Source: Leeuwenhoekiella marinoflava DSM 3653 (lineage in GTDB: Bacteria > Bacteroidota > Bacteroidia > Flavobacteriales > Flavobacteriaceae). Taken from it: a stretch of 64,000 nt of DNA. The stretch lies in the NCBI RefSeq assembly GCF_900129005.1, contig NZ_FQUN01000004.1, forward strand, positions 1 to 64,000, given 5' to 3'. A program made the translations under genes and the position numbers. Below, in pieces: positions 54,260 to 62,563 of the stretch. A model generated the notes under the pieces. That model had not been told where the DNA came from and made no database searches. It saw only the letters and a list, made by a program, of their open reading frames with translations. Position 1 is the stretch's first letter; each line of letters begins with the position of its first letter.

Positions 54260-55930
54260 TTGAGAATTAAGAATTTAGTAGTTATTGCAAGTCTGAACCT
54301 CTGTTCCCTAGCAGGTTCGGCTCAGCAATTTACAAAGGCAGACACCTTACGCGGTAGTATTAGGCCACAGCGAGCTTGGTGGGATGTGATGCGCTACGAC
54401 ATCGCCATACAACCTAATTATAAGACCAAATCTACCAGCGGATATAATCAAATAACCTATAAAGTGGTTCAAGAGGAACATCCGGACGTGATGCAAATAG
54501 ATTTGCAAGAACCGCTTGTTATAGATCGAATTCTTTTTGACGGTTCAACAGAACTTACATTCAGTAGAGAAGGTAATGTGTATTGGGTAAATACAACACC
54601 ACAGCAACTGAATTCAGAGCATAGCGTTAAAGTGTTTTTCAGTGGGAATCCGCATGTTGCAGTTCGTCCGCCTTGGGATGGTGGCTGGTCGTTTTCAGAA
54701 GATAAAAAGGGAAGACCTTTAATGACCGTGACTTGTCAGGGGCTTGGTGCTTCAATATGGTATCCTAATAAAGACCATCAGAGCGATGAGCCAGACCACG
54801 GAGCTTCTCTAACAATGCGTGTACCCGATGATTTAACTGCAGTTGCAAACGGAAGATTATTGGGTAAAATCGAGCATAAAGACGGTACTACCAGTTACAA
54901 ATGGGGAGTTGAGAACCCAATTAGTACCTATACCATCATTCCATATATTGGGCACTATGAGAATTTTAAAGAGGTTTATCCGGGAGTTAAAGGTGATTTG
55001 GATCTTAACTATTGGGTTCTGGACTACAATCTGGAAAAGGCCAAAGACTATATGCCTAATGAAGTGCATAATATGCTCAATGCTTTTGAATATTGGTTTG
55101 GTCCGTATCCTTTTTACGAGGATGGCTACAAGCTGATAGAAGTTGATAACACCGGGATGGAGCACCAGTCTGCGGTTTCTTACGGAAATTACTATGCGGG
55201 CGGATATCGTGGCCGTGATGGCTCTGGTACCGGTCTGGGCTTGACTTGGGATTTTATCATCATTCACGAAAGTGGTCACGAGTGGTTTGGTAACAACATC
55301 ACGACAAACGATCTGGCCGATATGTATGTGCACGAAAGCTTTACCAATTACAGTGAGACGCTTTTTGTAGATTACAGCTACGGGCCTGAAGCTGCAAATG
55401 ATTACAACTACGGTATCCGCCAGGGAATAGGCAATGAAACACCTATTATTCCTGCTTATGGTGTGAATGCACAGGGTAGTGGGGATATGTACCCAAAAGG
55501 AGGAAATATGCTGCATAGCATTCGCCACAGTATTAATAATGATCAGTTATTTCGGAATATTTTGGCGGGTTTAAATCAGACGTTCCATAACCAAACTGTG
55601 GATGGAAAGCAAGTGCAGGAATATATTTCTAGAAAAGCGGGGTTTGATTATACCCATGTTTTTCAGCAATATTTGACCACAACGGAGATCCCTACTTTGC
55701 AACTATATGTTGATGCGGAGAACCACGAAATCAAATACAGATATGTAAATTCTCTATCGGAATTCAACTTGCCTTTAAGTTTGGTAGGTACTTCAGAAGA
55801 ACTTAAAATCTATCCGGAAGCGAATGAATGGAAAAGCATAGCGATCACCAATAAAAATCAATATTTGTTTACACCGGCGCGAATTGAGTATATGTATTAT
55901 TTAAATATAGCATTGGTAAAGGAACTTTAA
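54260..55930 (+). CDS. M1 family metallopeptidase, secreted
   Basis: 556 residues. TTG 54260 (reads MRIKNLVVIASLNLCSLAGSAQQ) gives a normal signal peptide and begins three bases after the DUF5695 stop. Zinc site HESGHEWF: His336, Glu337, His340, and Glu359 in YVHESFTNYSE, at the classic 18-residue spacing. Substrate-binding GMEHQSA (for GAMEN) lies upstream. The C-terminal domain of full M1 enzymes is missing, as in other short secreted relatives. A peptidase in a glycosidase operon suggests glycoprotein or proteinaceous-polymer substrates. Confidence 0.93.
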   Translation: MRIKNLVVIASLNLCSLAGSAQQFTKADTLRGSIRPQRAWWDVMRYDIAIQPNYKTKSTSGYNQITYKVVQEEHPDVMQIDLQEPLVIDRILFDGSTELTFSREGNVYWVNTTPQQLNSEHSVKVFFSGNPHVAVRPPWDGGWSFSEDKKGRPLMTVTCQGLGASIWYPNKDHQSDEPDHGASLTMRVPDDLTAVANGRLLGKIEHKDGTTSYKWGVENPISTYTIIPYIGHYENFKEVYPGVKGDLDLNYWVLDYNLEKAKDYMPNEVHNMLNAFEYWFGPYPFYEDGYKLIEVDNTGMEHQSAVSYGNYYAGGYRGRDGSGTGLGLTWDFIIIHESGHEWFGNNITTNDLADMYVHESFTNYSETLFVDYSYGPEAANDYNYGIRQGIGNETPIIPAYGVNAQGSGDMYPKGGNMLHSIRHSINNDQLFRNILAGLNQTFHNQTVDGKQVQEYISRKAGFDYTHVFQQYLTTTEIPTLQLYVDAENHEIKYRYVNSLSEFNLPLSLVGTSEELKIYPEANEWKSIAITNKNQYLFTPARIEYMYYLNIALVKEL

Positions 55931-55954
55931 TAAGTAGTGTTTTACAAACGGAGG

Positions 55955-55990
55955 AGCTCTGAAACTGTAAAAGGTTTCAGAGCTTTTTTA
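55955..55990 (+). terminator. Intrinsic terminator of the GH51 operon
   Basis: agctctgaaac / gtttcagagct stem, followed by ttttttatt. Confidence 0.92.
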
Positions 55991-56065
55991 TTTAAACAGG
56001 TTTACAAATTTCATGTATGGTAATTCAAGAAAGCTATTTTATAAAATCCACAAAATCAGATTGAT

Positions 56066-56434
56066 TTAACGCAGCTGAAAGATCAATTGAACGAAGCCGG
56101 GCATAGTATCAGTTCTAGAAATCTGGTCATTACCCATGGCTCGTACGTGCGGGCTATGTGTGTGGTGAGCATTTATTTGGTAAAACAAAAAGTGAAAATA
56201 ATAAGGCTATAGTGCACATTATTGGGGAACGCCCCGGTGCGGACATCATAACTTTTCGGATTATCTCACAGCTGCACCTCCTAAAAGCTGGTCGCAAAAG
56301 CGTTGGGTAGATCACGATATAACTCGTGTCATATTTGGGATTTCTGATACTGCACTTGATCCTAAACTAGTAGCGCAATAGACAGCTTGCTCAAAAAAGA
56401 TTTTAAAGAACTGGAAGCTATGAAGCGTGCTTAG
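56066..56434 (+). pseudogene. eutC: Relic of eutC, ethanolamine ammonia-lyase small subunit
   Basis: Rightward reading in several frames gives LTQLKDQLNEAGHSISSRNL, then VITHGSYVRAMC, then VHIIGERPGADI, then SDYLTAAPPKSWSQKRWVDH, DITRVIFGISDTALDPKLVA and finally IDSLLKKDFKELEAMKRA-stop. V-H-x-I-G-E-R-P-G, S-x-Y-L-T-A-x, V-D-H-D-x-T and G-I-S-D-T-A-L-x-P-x are EutC signatures. The gene is reduced to about 370 bases, has at least three frameshifts and lacks its N-terminus and an internal part. No eutB is present. It is dead. Confidence 0.85.
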
Positions 56435-56503
56435 ATAGCATAAAGATTTGAATTTAAGTTATTCCCGTCATCCTGAATTTATTTCAGGGTCACACATCCC
56501 AAA

Positions 56504-56608
56504 TCAGTGTTCTTCAGGCCCATAAATACCTGCTTTTACCCTTGTTTTAGATCATTGGCTTCCGGTAGAATTGGGCAGGAGTAGTTGGGATTGTAAGCTT
56601 TATTAAAA
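56504..56608 (-). pseudogene. C-terminal scrap of a DUF1684 gene (short copy)
   Basis: Leftward: FNKAYNPNYSCPILPEANDL, then after a frameshift KAGIYGPEEH-stop, matching the end of the longer relic at 58671 (D-F-N-K-A-Y-N-P..., P-E-A-N-D-L-K-x-G, K-A-G-I-x-G-P-E). It lacks the stretch FxAYNP found in the longer copy, as if deleted between the two short AYNP-coding repeats. Left of it, 56470-56500 carries a short palindrome cctgaatttatttcagg, common in flavobacterial intergenic DNA. Confidence 0.75.
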
Positions 56609-56703
56609 GGTTAACTTATATTTAAGATTGGTGTAGATTCTATGAATTTTTGATGTGGTATTCTGTTAATTTTAAACTTATTTAATTGATAATAGGCAGA
56701 TAT

Positions 56704-58537
56704 ATGAAGAAAATTAACAGAATACTTGCAGTATTTGTTTTGGCTTTTGGCCTTTGTTCTTGTACAGAAGATTCTTTTTTTGAAGAAGAGGAAGATACAC
56801 TGGAGCCACCTGTTAAATCAAGTCTTGAGATATACAAACCTCAGGAATTTGGAGATATGGATTATGAAGACGATTCCAGTAAGTGGAGTTTTACCCGTAG
56901 CCGCGAGTCTGAACACTTTATCATTTTTTGGGATGCAAAGTATAAAGATGAAGATCCAGGGGCAAATACCATTCCAGAGAAGTACCGTGTGAATATTGAT
57001 AATCTTCTGGAAAAGGCTGAAGAGTTCTATACCTTAAATGTAGAAGAACTCAAATTTGCCAATTTAAATCTGGAAGACACGAAACTCAAAACCTACAAGA
57101 TGATGATTTTTCTGTATTATCAGGATGAGTGGTTGGCAACTGGTAGTGGTTATGATGATGTCATTGGAGCTCTATGGATTAGCCCTGGGACAACGCAACC
57201 CGCAGGACACACTTTGGCCCACGAAATAGGCCACAGTTTTCAATATCAAGTGTTTGCCGATTTAGGGAATGGTCATGGTTTTCGTTACGGTTTTGGCGGA
57301 GACGGAGGAAATGGTTTCTGGGAGCAAACGGCCCAATGGCAAGCCTTTAAAGCTTTCCCATCACAGATTTTTACAGCGTATGATTTTGGGGTGTATGTTG
57401 AAAATTACAATAAGCACATTCACCATGAAAATTACCGTTATGCCAGCTATTTTATTCATTATTACTGGACGCAATTGCATGGGCAGGATTTTATAGGCCG
57501 TTTATGGCGTGAAGCCCAAGAGCCCGAAGATCCGGTACAGGCTTATATGCGCATAACAGGGATAGATGTCAAAACCTTAAATGATGAGATTTATGATGCA
57601 GCTTCTAAAATGGTTACTTGGGATCTTGACGAACTGCGCGATTTAGGCGAAGGCTATTTAGGAACTCAAAAGTTTGGTTACACCACGCGTGAAGATGGTA
57701 CGCATGTGGTGGCTAAAGCTTATGCCCCGCAAACAACGGGATATAATGTGATTCCGCTTAAAGTGCCTGAAGCAAATACCGAAGTGCGCGTAAACTTTAA
57801 AGGCCTGGCTAATGCTGCCGGATTTAATAGTGTTGATTCCTCTATCGCAGGATGGCGTTATGGTTTTGTTGCACTTACAAATAGTGGAGAACGGGTTTAC
57901 AGTACTACGCAAAGTGCTGCAGAAGGAGAATACAGTTTTACGCTACCTGAAAATTGTGTAAAACTATGGCTGGTAGTTAGCGGTGCACCTACTGAGTATA
58001 GTGCACACGCGTGGGATGAGGATAACAGTAATGATGCAGAATGGCCTTACGCTGTTAAGTTTACCAATACCGATATTTTAGGATATGTTGATTCATCGGG
58101 AGAAGAAACGCCGCAGTCTAAAGACTTTAATTATAACCTTACTTTTCCTGCAGATGTAGAGGCTTATTCCGGTAAGACAGTACTTGTAGATGCAGATCAA
58201 TTAGCAAATGCCTTTCAGCTTTCTTCCAATGAGATCACGGCCAAAATTGGAGATGTCATTAAGTTTTATGCTATACAGTGCTGGTGATTTAATCTCAGAA
58301 ACGACAGCAAATGGTTACGGACACTGGTTTAGTTCGGCGGGTGATGTAGTAAGTTGGGGTGATACCGCTTTCTTGTTTTCAGAGTTTGATGAGGCGGGAT
58401 TAAAATTCAGCATTGGGCAATTCCCAGCACGTTTAACAACAGGGGACACCTATACTATCAAGCAGGCTTTGGTTTATGAATATGAAAGTGGAAAGTCTGT
58501 ACAGGCTACCTTCACTTTCGAAATACAGATTGAATAG
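56704..58537 (+). pseudogene. Metalloprotease-like lipoprotein with C-terminal DUF4859, frameshifted
   Basis: ATG 56704 (MKKINRILAVFVLAFGLCSC) gives a lipoprotein signal. The N-terminal 330 residues form a zincin-like domain with HEIGH at 173-177 in TLAHEIGHSFQYQ and GFWEQTAQW as a likely third-ligand segment (DUF6055-like). The C-terminal part belongs to DUF4859: it runs in frame 1 until IGDVIKFYAIQ, then a stop follows, and frame 2 continues AGDLISETTANGYGHWF, VVSWGDTAFLFSEFDEAG, TGDTYTIKQALVYEY to 58537. One missing base near 58275 explains it. The protein would be truncated by 85 residues; sequencing error is the alternative. Confidence 0.85.
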
Positions 58538-58589
58538 CAACTGAAATGTGAAAATTTCGGGAGAGTTAGCTTTGTTATTCTTTTAAAAC

Positions 58590-58640
58590 GCACCTTCGAT
58601 TCTTAAGGGAGTATTTGTTCCTTAGAGTCTTTAGGTGCTT
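58590..58640 (+). terminator. Long imperfect hairpin after the DUF4859 gene
   Basis: gcacct...tcttaagg / ccttaga...aggtgc arms form a long imperfect stem ending in ttttgctc. Weak terminator or simply a repeat. Confidence 0.4.
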
Positions 58641-58670
58641 TTGCTCTATGAATTGATCGACAGTACTAAA

Positions 58671-59210
58671 TCACTTATGTCCTTCAGGACCTCGTATACC
58701 CGCCTTAATTCCTGTTTTTAAGTCATTGGCTTCCGGGGGAATGGGGCAGGGATAGTTAGGATTATATGCTCAAAACGGATTGTAAGCCTTATTAAAATCA
58801 ATAATAATCGTATCATCTTCCGGAATTCTTAAATCGATATACCTTTCGGCTCCATAGGTTTTTATAACACTCGTATAATCGGGAAAAAGGAAGAATAAAT
58901 AATCTTTGTATTCTTCAACTTCACGTAAGGTGTGGCTTTGGTAAACAGGAAGTTGAAGAGTGTTCCGTTTAAGTAAAATTCAGCAATAGCATAGGTATCA
59001 TACTTCTTAACTGCGTCTGACGAGGTAGGGAGTTTGATTCTTTCTAATTTTCACAAAATTCGCCACAATTAGATAGGTCGAATCAATAAGATAGAAGTGT
59101 TGCCCTTCAAATTATTCTTATTTTCAGAAGTAAGCGGAGATTCCTGGTATCAACATATTTTGCATGTAAGCTTTCTGAAACTCCGTATAAAGTAGGTTAC
59201 TAATCTTAAC
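58671..59210 (-). pseudogene. Decayed DUF1684 gene (long copy)
   Basis: Leftward reading in several frames gives YTEFQKAYMQNM, ESPLTSENKNNLKG, HFYLIDSTYLIVANFVK, LPTSSDAVKKYDTYAIAEFY, LNGTL, LPVYQSHTLREVEEYKDYLF, YGAERYIDLRIPEDDTIIID, FNKAYNPF-stop-AYNPNYPCPI, PPEANDLKTGIKAGIRG. The order SPL / F-x-x-I-D / LPTSS / LPVYQS / YGAERYxDL / DFNxAYNP-[C]-AYNP / CPxPPxxN is that of DUF1684. The stop is TGA where the family has a cysteine codon; at least three frameshifts occur. Most of 58538-59269 is explained by this relic. Confidence 0.88.
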
Positions 59211-59269
59211 AGTGAATAAAAAAAGGACTTTAACCTGACCCCCCTATAGTGTTGTGATATTAAAAGATT

Positions 59270-60028
59270 CTATTGAAACTTTGTAACCGTTAATTGCGCC
59301 CCGTAGGAGGCAGCAGTAGGTTTATCATTGGCAATACGGTTTGATGCAAAAGCAGGTTGAAACCCAAAAAAAACAGTGTCTCCTGCATTGTAATATTTTA
59401 CATCTTTAAAAGTTACAGGGGCTGCAATTACACTTCCTGCAGCGCCTGCTGCTGGAATTCCTGCGTAGATACGTAAAATATCAGTTTCAATTCCTCCTGC
59501 TGCACGGTTTATTTCAACATAAAAATTCACATAATACTGAACTGTTTCTATAAGAGATATAGAAGTTTGTATTTCAAACGTATAATAACCATCTTCACTA
59601 ATTTGAAAATACTCATTTCCCCTTGTACTTGTGTCAGGATCAATTACAGAGATAGCACTGGTTTTTTGATAAGCAATTTTAGGTTGTACAAGATTTAGTC
59701 TAAGAATAGTTCCGGCTGTACAAGTATTCTCACATGTGTTGAAGAAAGGTATGTAAGGGGTTTGAGTTCCGTATTTAGCACTGTACACAACCTCTGGGAA
59801 GGTTATTCCTTTAAGTATCTGATCTCTTAAAACAGTGACTACATCACCATTTTCATCTGTAGCTAAAACTCTTTGACTGGCATCAAGATCAACACCTGCG
59901 GGGGTATTTGTAATGCGTAGGCCTCCTTCTATATGAAGGTCATTTTTGGGATCTGTAGTACCTATCCCTACTTGAGCTTGTGAAGTAATTGTACAGCATA
60001 GTAAAAGAACGAGTAGTTGTATTCTCAT
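59270..60028 (-). CDS. Secreted protein with the AQVGIGTT-type N-terminus, function unknown
   Basis: 252 residues. Signal peptide MRIQLLVLLLCCTITSQAQ, then VGIGTTDPKNDLHIEGGLRI, the start shared by many flavobacterial surface or C1q-like repeat proteins. After ASQRVLATDENGDVVTV the rest is beta-rich, with a pair of cysteines CENTC that may form a disulphide, and a C-terminal strand GAQLTVTKFQ. It resembles TNF/C1q-like jelly-roll proteins but I cannot assign the fold. A TAAGTTTG box at 60063-60056 on the minus strand lies 28 bases upstream of its ATG. Confidence 0.75.
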   Translation of the reverse strand: MRIQLLVLLLCCTITSQAQVGIGTTDPKNDLHIEGGLRITNTPAGVDLDASQRVLATDENGDVVTVLRDQILKGITFPEVVYSAKYGTQTPYIPFFNTCENTCTAGTILRLNLVQPKIAYQKTSAISVIDPDTSTRGNEYFQISEDGYYTFEIQTSISLIETVQYYVNFYVEINRAAGGIETDILRIYAGIPAAGAAGSVIAAPVTFKDVKYYNAGDTVFFGFQPAFASNRIANDKPTAASYGAQLTVTKFQ

Positions 60029-60055
60029 AATTTAAACATATTGATTTGGGAGCAA

Positions 60056-60063
60056 CAAACTTA
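60056..60063 (-). promoter_or_regulatory. Candidate -7 promoter element of the AQVGIGTT-protein gene
   Basis: TAAGTTTG on the minus strand matches TAnnTTTG; the nearest TTG upstream is 22 bases away, slightly long. Rest of 60029-60406: a short scrap of the M1 gene and no gene. Confidence 0.35.
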
Positions 60064-60200
60064 CGCATTAATAAAATCGATTTATCAATTTACAAGTGAA
60101 AATACTCGCTTAATAAGTTGTTTTTTAATATTTTATAAAAAAATAATTACTTTTTGAAATTCTACTGATCATTGGATTAGGCTTTTCATTATTAAAAGGT

Positions 60201-60253
60201 GATGGAAAACAGGTACAGGAATATATTTCTAGAAAATCCGAGTTTAATTATAC
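60201..60253 (+). pseudogene. 53 bp scrap duplicated from the M1 peptidase gene
   Basis: 46 of 53 bases equal 55601-55653 of the M1 peptidase gene (reads DGKQVQEYISRKSEFNY; the gene has DGKQVQEYISRKAGFDY). Neither flank matches. It is a trace of a second, now lost, copy or relative of that gene. Confidence 0.85.
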
Positions 60254-60406
60254 GGGGATAACTCGGATCAAATTACTCTGAAATAGCCAATCCAAAGTTG
60301 GGTTTCCGTTAAATTGCGTATTAAAAACGTCATCGATCGCAAAAAATAATTATACTCAATCAAACTGGATACTTTTGGAAGGTATTCATTTTTAAACAAT
60401 CAACTT

Positions 60407-60751
60407 ATGTTAGACAGAATCCAAGAAGGTGGTCCTTTTTTTATGTGGCCAATTGTAATTGTTTTTATCATTTTGGCAGCCTTATTTGTCAGGCAATTGG
60501 TCACCAAAGCAGATAAAGCACATACCATTATTTTACTCAGTAACATCAGTTTATTTATTCTGAGTTGGGGATTATTAGGTAGTGTAATAGGTCTTATTGA
60601 GGCTTTTGATGCTGTAGAAGGTCTTGGTGATGTATCTCAAGGTATGATGGCAGGTGGTCTCAAAATAGCGTTCTTGACCACTGTATTTGGTTTGGTAACC
60701 TTTATAACTGGTAGGCTTTTTATTCTAATTTTAACTATTAAAAAAGAATAA
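60407..60751 (+). CDS. Small MotA/TolQ/ExbB-like membrane protein
   Basis: 114 residues with three hydrophobic helices (about 11-32, 42-62, 82-108). GLLGSVIGLIEAFDAVEGLGDVSQGMMAGGLKIAFLTTVFGLVTF is the MotA/TolQ/ExbB proton-channel pattern (shown in words: G-L-x-G-[ST]-x-x-G-x-x-x-x-F, then the G-[LI]-x-x-A-[LF]-x-T-T). It lacks the large cytoplasmic domain and there is no ExbD or MotB gene beside it. A lone member of unknown role, common in Bacteroidota. Confidence 0.85.
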   Translation: MLDRIQEGGPFFMWPIVIVFIILAALFVRQLVTKADKAHTIILLSNISLFILSWGLLGSVIGLIEAFDAVEGLGDVSQGMMAGGLKIAFLTTVFGLVTFITGRLFILILTIKKE

Positions 60752-60765
60752 AAGTCTAAAAATTT

Positions 60766-60797
60766 AAAAGCCGAATTCTTAGAACTCGGCTTTTTAA
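60766..60797. terminator. Bidirectional terminator
   Basis: aaaagccga / tcggctttt stem with loop attcttagaac; A-run and T-run on either side, serving the convergent MotA/ExbB-like gene and nucleoid-protein gene. Confidence 0.9.
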
Positions 60798-60803
60798 ATG
60801 TTT

Positions 60804-60856
60804 ACTCGATAATCGAGATTTAAATAGCTCCTAGGCTTGCCCCAAGGTCGTTTACT
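60804..60856. repeat. Partial copy of the dispersed palindromic element
   Basis: actcgataatcgag, then gatttaaatagctcc, aggcttgcccc and aggtcgtttact: the outer modules seen at 22326 and 15006 without the central palindrome. It lies directly downstream of the nucleoid-protein gene end. Confidence 0.8.
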
Positions 60857-60864
60857 AATTTTCG

Positions 60865-61923
60865 TTAGGATTTTTGTTCTTTATTAAAATAAACCAGATA
60901 ATAATACATCTGGCGTTCTTCATCCCAACCTTTTTCTACAAATTTCTCTGCACTTTCAGGGTTTACAAAATCTAGTTTTATCTGAATATTCGTATCGAGT
61001 TCAATGACGCTTTTAATTCGTTTGCGGGCACCCGTCACTGCAGTATTTGAAATAGGGAAGGTGGTAAGATCTTCTATTTTATACTTGGGTGCTTTTTCAA
61101 TTTTATAATTATTGAATTCTGGTATGAGCGCAGGATTTTCCATTACTTCATTCATAAAGTTTTGCTCTACAAACTCATCGTTTTTTGCAAAGTGATTCAC
61201 CGCCCGGTTCATAAACATCACCTCTTCCTTTTTATCTTCGGCGGGTAATACCACATCTTTAGCAAAATCCTGACAGAACTTTAAATACTTTTTGGTGTAG
61301 AAATTTTCGTCAGCAAGAATATCAACTCCTAAGAAATTTTCTAGCCAGTATTTGGTGTCGTATCGGTTGGAATCTATAGAAAGAATTTTATAACCGTTTT
61401 CAGAATTCTTGTTCAAAATCAGGCAACCTTTGTCTAATTTATTGAGGTTAACGCCCTGCTCCAATTGCATTTTTAGATTGCTTTCTCCTTCCTGAAACTG
61501 TAAAAAATCTTGTTTCAATTCTGATTTAAAAATCCCTATAGCATCAACCTTTTCATTATCTGCCATTACATTTTCAATATGTGCAACATAGACCTCTCCC
61601 GGTTTTATATGCGGATGGCTGGATTGCTCATAGAGCAGTTTAGCAACTTCAATAGAAAGCTCGTGAGATTGAGCGGGATTATTAAAAATCGAAGCAACAA
61701 GGTTAGATAGGGAGTGAAACTCCAGATCTGCCTCGTGCACAAACTGATAATAATTCTCTTCTTTGTCTCTAAAGGGCTTGAAGAAAAACTCTTTGATCAA
61801 CGGCGTGATCTCATCATTAAGCTGGTAGCGCTCTTTAGAAAGAAAGGCACCTTCGTTGCGGCTTTTATTACCAATACGGTGTATAGAAAGCGACTCTATC
61901 TGAGCCGAATATAAGTTGATCAT
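60865..61923 (-). CDS. 37-kDa nucleoid-associated protein (NdpA-like)
   Basis: 352 residues. Starts MINLYSAQIESLSIHRIGNK and contains KLLYEQSSHPHIKPGEVYVAHI, ILSIDSNRYDTKYWLENFLG and the C-terminal IKSVIELDTNIQIKLDFVNP, which match the nucleoid-associated NA37/NdpA family. It binds DNA in the cytoplasm and is a minor nucleoid component. Not in an operon with its neighbours; the pRiA4b ORF-3-like gene ends 83 bases upstream on the same strand. Confidence 0.88.
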   Translation of the reverse strand: MINLYSAQIESLSIHRIGNKSRNEGAFLSKERYQLNDEITPLIKEFFFKPFRDKEENYYQFVHEADLEFHSLSNLVASIFNNPAQSHELSIEVAKLLYEQSSHPHIKPGEVYVAHIENVMADNEKVDAIGIFKSELKQDFLQFQEGESNLKMQLEQGVNLNKLDKGCLILNKNSENGYKILSIDSNRYDTKYWLENFLGVDILADENFYTKKYLKFCQDFAKDVVLPAEDKKEEVMFMNRAVNHFAKNDEFVEQNFMNEVMENPALIPEFNNYKIEKAPKYKIEDLTTFPISNTAVTGARKRIKSVIELDTNIQIKLDFVNPESAEKFVEKGWDEERQMYYYLVYFNKEQKS

Positions 61924-62005
61924 TGTTTTGTTGTATTTAGATTTTAAGATTTAGTAGTTAGACTTCTTATGTCTAAAATCTAATATCTATGATCTGTAGT
62001 CTATT

Positions 62006-62530
62006 TTAGTTCCAGTTTTCATCAAAGTCAAGTCCGTCATAATCTTCGATGTCGTAATCATCGTCCTCATCTGCAAACGGATCATCCTCGTCAAAGTCAT
62101 CTTCATCACCAGAAAAATCAGCTTCAGGAGCTTGAGCAGGGATCTGCCCATGCACATACATTAATTTTGGGTATGATTTCCCATCTTCAACTTCGGCGAT
62201 CTCACCAAGTTCTACAAAGAATGTCCATAGGTTTAAGAAGTCATACACATAAATCATACGGGTCTGATCTTCAGAAAGAACTTCTTCAAGCGGAGTTTCA
62301 ATCATCGTACGTAAAGGGGTTTGACCTTCACCCATATCAAAAAGTGCAATCTCTTCGCCCTGACGCCACTCATCATCGCTTATATAAAAAGAAGCCATTT
62401 CGGTTCCGTCAAAGCCAAAACTTTGTGTGATGCTGTTATGCAGGTCTTCACAGGTAGCAGTTTGCTCGATCTCGATATCTCTAAAAATATCCTCTTCGGT
62501 ATCTAAAATGATGCGAAAACGGTAAATCAT
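62006..62530 (-). CDS. Plasmid pRiA4b ORF-3-like protein (TnpR-passenger-type)
   Basis: ATG 62530 (MIYRFRIILDTEEDIFRDI) is the start; TTG 62536 adds two residues. 174 residues: pRiA4b-ORF3 domain (about 5-125: DLHNSITQSFGFDGTEMASFYISDDEW and FLNLWTFFVELGEI in pieces), then a very acidic tail (GDEDDFDEDDPFADEDDDYD). Function unknown; such proteins occur in most flavobacteria as single genes. It follows haem A synthase by 27 bases and probably belongs to its operon. Confidence 0.88.
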   Translation of the reverse strand: MIYRFRIILDTEEDIFRDIEIEQTATCEDLHNSITQSFGFDGTEMASFYISDDEWRQGEEIALFDMGEGQTPLRTMIETPLEEVLSEDQTRMIYVYDFLNLWTFFVELGEIAEVEDGKSYPKLMYVHGQIPAQAPEADFSGDEDDFDEDDPFADEDDDYDIEDYDGLDFDENWN

Positions 62531-62563
62531 ATTCAAAAATTTTTAAGCGGGTAAAGATACAAT

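Noticed and set aside
54857-55528. 223-residue minus-strand frame
   Set aside because: Antisense shadow of the M1 peptidase gene, which has the intact zinc site.
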